NCBI GenBank assembly: GCA_000989955.1 | Contig: LBTE01000006.1 | Coordinates: 62,001 to 126,000 of the forward strand | Reading direction: 5' to 3' | Source of the DNA: a candidate division TM6 bacterium GW2011_GWF2_37_49 | GTDB taxonomy: Bacteria > Babelota > Babeliae > Babelales > RVW-14 | DNA length: 64,000 nucleotides | In this document: piece after piece, positions 61,888-64,000 of the stretch | How positions within the stretch are numbered: position 1 is the first letter of the stretch | How the letters are laid out: each line of letters begins with the position of its first letter | The notes under the pieces: generated by a model | What the model saw: only the letters and a program-made list of their open reading frames with translations | Database searches by the model: none | What the model was told of the DNA's origin: nothing | Made by a program: the position numbers and the translations under genes

Positions 61888-64000
61888 ATGAAAAAACAAT
61901 CAATTTCATCAGTTATTATTTTATTAATATTTTTGGTCATGCAGTCAGGTAATATTTTGGGCATAATGCCAATTACAGCAACCACCAATACCAGCACTAA
62001 TGCCAGCAATATTATTGTTTCACAAACACAAAATGTCTTTCCTTCTCAAATAACTCATCTGCCAATCCAAGCCAATACGGTTAATGCAACCACTCCAGCA
62101 ACACCACCTCAACAATTGTCTCAACATCAGACAGACGGCTCTATCGATATGGGTTTTACAAGCCAAGAAGAAGTTATAACTCCAAACCAACTAACAGCAG
62201 TAGAGATCAACAATGGCATTCCAGCAGAACTACACCCTAAACCTGACGACGCAGATTCAGTTGAAAAAAATATTTTTCTTAATTTTGATAATGCTGATTT
62301 AACGAGCTTTGTAAGCTACATAGCAGAAATAAAAAAATTGAACTTAATTCCAGACAAAACGCTTGATTCTGCAAAAATATCTTTATCTATTCGCGATCCA
62401 CTCACGTTAAACGGTGCTTGGAATGTTTTTCTTACAGTCATTGAAATGGCTGGGTTTAGCATTATTAGAGTTGGTGATGTTTACAAAGTTATCCCAAAAG
62501 ATCAAAAAATGCAGCAACCTTTGCCTGTTTTCATAAATATCCCACCAGAACAAATTCCAGAAGATGATTCCAACTGTCGCTTTGTTACTTTTTTAAATAA
62601 TTTGAGTGTTCCAGATTATCATGACATGGTAAAAAGCATGTTAAGTGACAAAGGGGACGTAATTGATGTAAGAGAAGTAAATGGATTCATAATTACAGAC
62701 AAATGCTTAAACATAAGATCTGTTGCAAAACTTTTATTAGAATTAGATCAGATGGGTGGAGCAGAAACTGCAACGTTTATTCGACTTAAAAACGCTAATG
62801 CTGTAGATGTAAAAAATCTAATTGAAGTTTTGATGAAAAAACCTGAAATAAGTCCGTTGGCAAGACTACTTGGAAAAACAGCGGAAGGAACTAGAGACTA
62901 TTTTCCGCAAGGAACTAAAATAATTGCAGAAGAAAGATTAAATGCACTTATTCTGATTGGCGATCCTAAGCCGATTAAAAAAATTGAAGATTTTATCATT
63001 AACAACATCGATACAGAACTTAAAGAAGCGAAGTCACCACTTCATGTTTATGAATTACAATACACAGATGCCCAACAAATTGCAGAATTGCTGAAAGAAG
63101 TTACGCAACCACCAGAAAGCATAGCCGGCGTAGCCGCAAGTAAATATGGCGCAATAAGGGGAGGTGTTAAATATTTCAGAAATATGAATTTTAAAGTAGA
63201 TAAAGATGGAAATAGATTAATAGTTTCTAGCACGGATAACATTGACTGGAAAATGTTGAAAAAAACAATTCAGGACTTAGATAAGCCACAACCGCAAGTC
63301 GCAATAGAAACATTAATTGTCACCGTTGACGTCACAGACGAAAAAGAGCTAAGCGGAGCAACTAGAAACAAAAAACATGGACAAATTGGGAAAAATATTG
63401 ATTTTCAATCCGCAGCTCTTACAAATCAACCATCGCTGCAAACTGACTCTGCCAGTGATCCTGTAAGCTTGCTAGGAAATATGATTAGTCAAATCACAAA
63501 AAGGCAAGGCCTTGCCTCTGCAACAATTGGAGCTACATCAAATATTTGGAGCATACTTCAGGCATTAAAAACTCAAACCAACACATCTATTTTATCTCAG
63601 CCATTTTTGACTGTTACAAACAAAACAATGGCCAGAGTTAAAGTTGGACAGGAACAGCGCATACTCCAAGAACAAACTAATGATGGGCTCAAAGGTTATG
63701 AATCTGTTTCTGCTGATACAGAGCTTATCATAACACCACAAATTAACCTTGACGGCCTTATTAGGCTTGATATTGAAACAAACATTAATGAATTCACAAA
63801 TCTTGAAGGAACAACAAAGGTTTTGCGTAATTTAAAAACAAACGTATCGGTTACAGATGGACAAGTCTTAGTTTTAGGTGGATTTGTTAAAACCAAAACA
63901 TCTGAAACCAAGTATAAAACACCGATTCTTGGTGATATTCCAATTTTGGGATGGTTATTTAAAAGCCAAAATCGAGTAATAAGTAAGGAGTATATTTTTA
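61888..64000 (+). CDS. gspD: Type II secretion system secretin GspD (3' end outside window)
   Basis: 704 codons in the window, open at the edge. Signal peptide (MKKQSISSVIILLIFLVMQ), then a Thr/Asn/Gln-rich low-complexity linker of about 100 residues, the N0 domain (NIFLNFDNADLTSFVSYIAE), N1-N3 ring domains (TFIRLKNANAVDVKNLIEVL, VYELQYTDAQQIAELLKEV) and the secretin core (QVAIETLIVTVDV, SILSQPFLTVTN, LVLGGFVKTKTSE, TPILGDIPILGWLF). The last motif is the secretin signature. Outer-membrane channel for exported proteins. Confidence 0.96.
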   Translation, partial: MKKQSISSVIILLIFLVMQSGNILGIMPITATTNTSTNASNIIVSQTQNVFPSQITHLPIQANTVNATTPATPPQQLSQHQTDGSIDMGFTSQEEVITPNQLTAVEINNGIPAELHPKPDDADSVEKNIFLNFDNADLTSFVSYIAEIKKLNLIPDKTLDSAKISLSIRDPLTLNGAWNVFLTVIEMAGFSIIRVGDVYKVIPKDQKMQQPLPVFINIPPEQIPEDDSNCRFVTFLNNLSVPDYHDMVKSMLSDKGDVIDVREVNGFIITDKCLNIRSVAKLLLELDQMGGAETATFIRLKNANAVDVKNLIEVLMKKPEISPLARLLGKTAEGTRDYFPQGTKIIAEERLNALILIGDPKPIKKIEDFIINNIDTELKEAKSPLHVYELQYTDAQQIAELLKEVTQPPESIAGVAASKYGAIRGGVKYFRNMNFKVDKDGNRLIVSSTDNIDWKMLKKTIQDLDKPQPQVAIETLIVTVDVTDEKELSGATRNKKHGQIGKNIDFQSAALTNQPSLQTDSASDPVSLLGNMISQITKRQGLASATIGATSNIWSILQALKTQTNTSILSQPFLTVTNKTMARVKVGQEQRILQEQTNDGLKGYESVSADTELIITPQINLDGLIRLDIETNINEFTNLEGTTKVLRNLKTNVSVTDGQVLVLGGFVKTKTSETKYKTPILGDIPILGWLFKSQNRVISKEYIF

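Noticed and set aside
1-64000. tRNA and rRNA genes
   Set aside because: I looked for T-loop motifs (GGTTCGAATCC-type) on both strands and saw none convincing; a tRNAscan-SE and Infernal run would be decisive.

Overview
The window is AT-rich and gene-dense, with strand runs of co-oriented genes. It carries a Tlc-type ATP/ADP translocase, an incomplete F-type ATP synthase operon, type II secretion genes at both ends, and many large proteins with signal peptides but no recognisable relatives. This combination fits an intracellular, energy-parasitic bacterium of the Dependentiae (TM6/Babeliae) type. That assignment is inference from gene content; no rRNA or tRNA was found to test it.

Layout. 1-963: gspF (partial). 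1103-2194: exported unknown. 2747-3000: an IS66 right-end remnant and a dispersed-repeat copy. 3064-3794: a MntA/HepT toxin-antitoxin pair. 3804-9682: two large exported proteins in one transcription unit, one of them an AAA+ ATPase. 10410-16984 (minus): a run of outer-membrane barrel protein, exported protein, recD2, HAD hydrolase and zwf. 17612-21266: atpE, two b-type stalk genes, atpH, atpA and a lipoprotein. 21619-24230 (minus): serS, a DUF58 protein and a DUF4381-like protein. 24625-38145 (minus): a 13.5 kb surface-protein island of five paralogous beta-helix proteins and one outer-membrane barrel protein with a Lys-rich tether. 38232-39197: ldh. 39603-40285: a DUF5674 pair. 40318-41740: a decayed IS66-family element. 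42003-45485: a SWIM-SNF2 helicase. 45559-47160: a structured leader and the ATP/ADP translocase. 47185-49500: an S51 peptidase followed by debris (NUDIX tail, IS4-type transposase, IS30-like tail). 49636-52394: two AAA-ATPase/PD-(D/E)XK family paralogues. 52762-53520: a Fic protein. 53673-59583: GDP-fucose and UDP-xylose sugar genes with two glycosyltransferases. 59674-64000: a MoxR ATPase, gspC and gspD (partial).

How it fits together. The type II secretion system could export the beta-helix proteins and the other signal-peptide proteins, since none of the beta-helix proteins carries its own barrel. The sugar genes point to a fucose- or xylose-containing surface glycan. ATP would come from the host through the translocase; the c subunit carries a complete Na+-binding signature, so the ATP synthase probably works with sodium.

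The most unusual structure is a dispersed intergenic repeat of about 150-170 bp. I found eight diverged copies, seven on the plus strand and one inverted. Three of them lie directly in front of small accessory cassettes (MntA/HepT, the DUF5674 pair, Fic).
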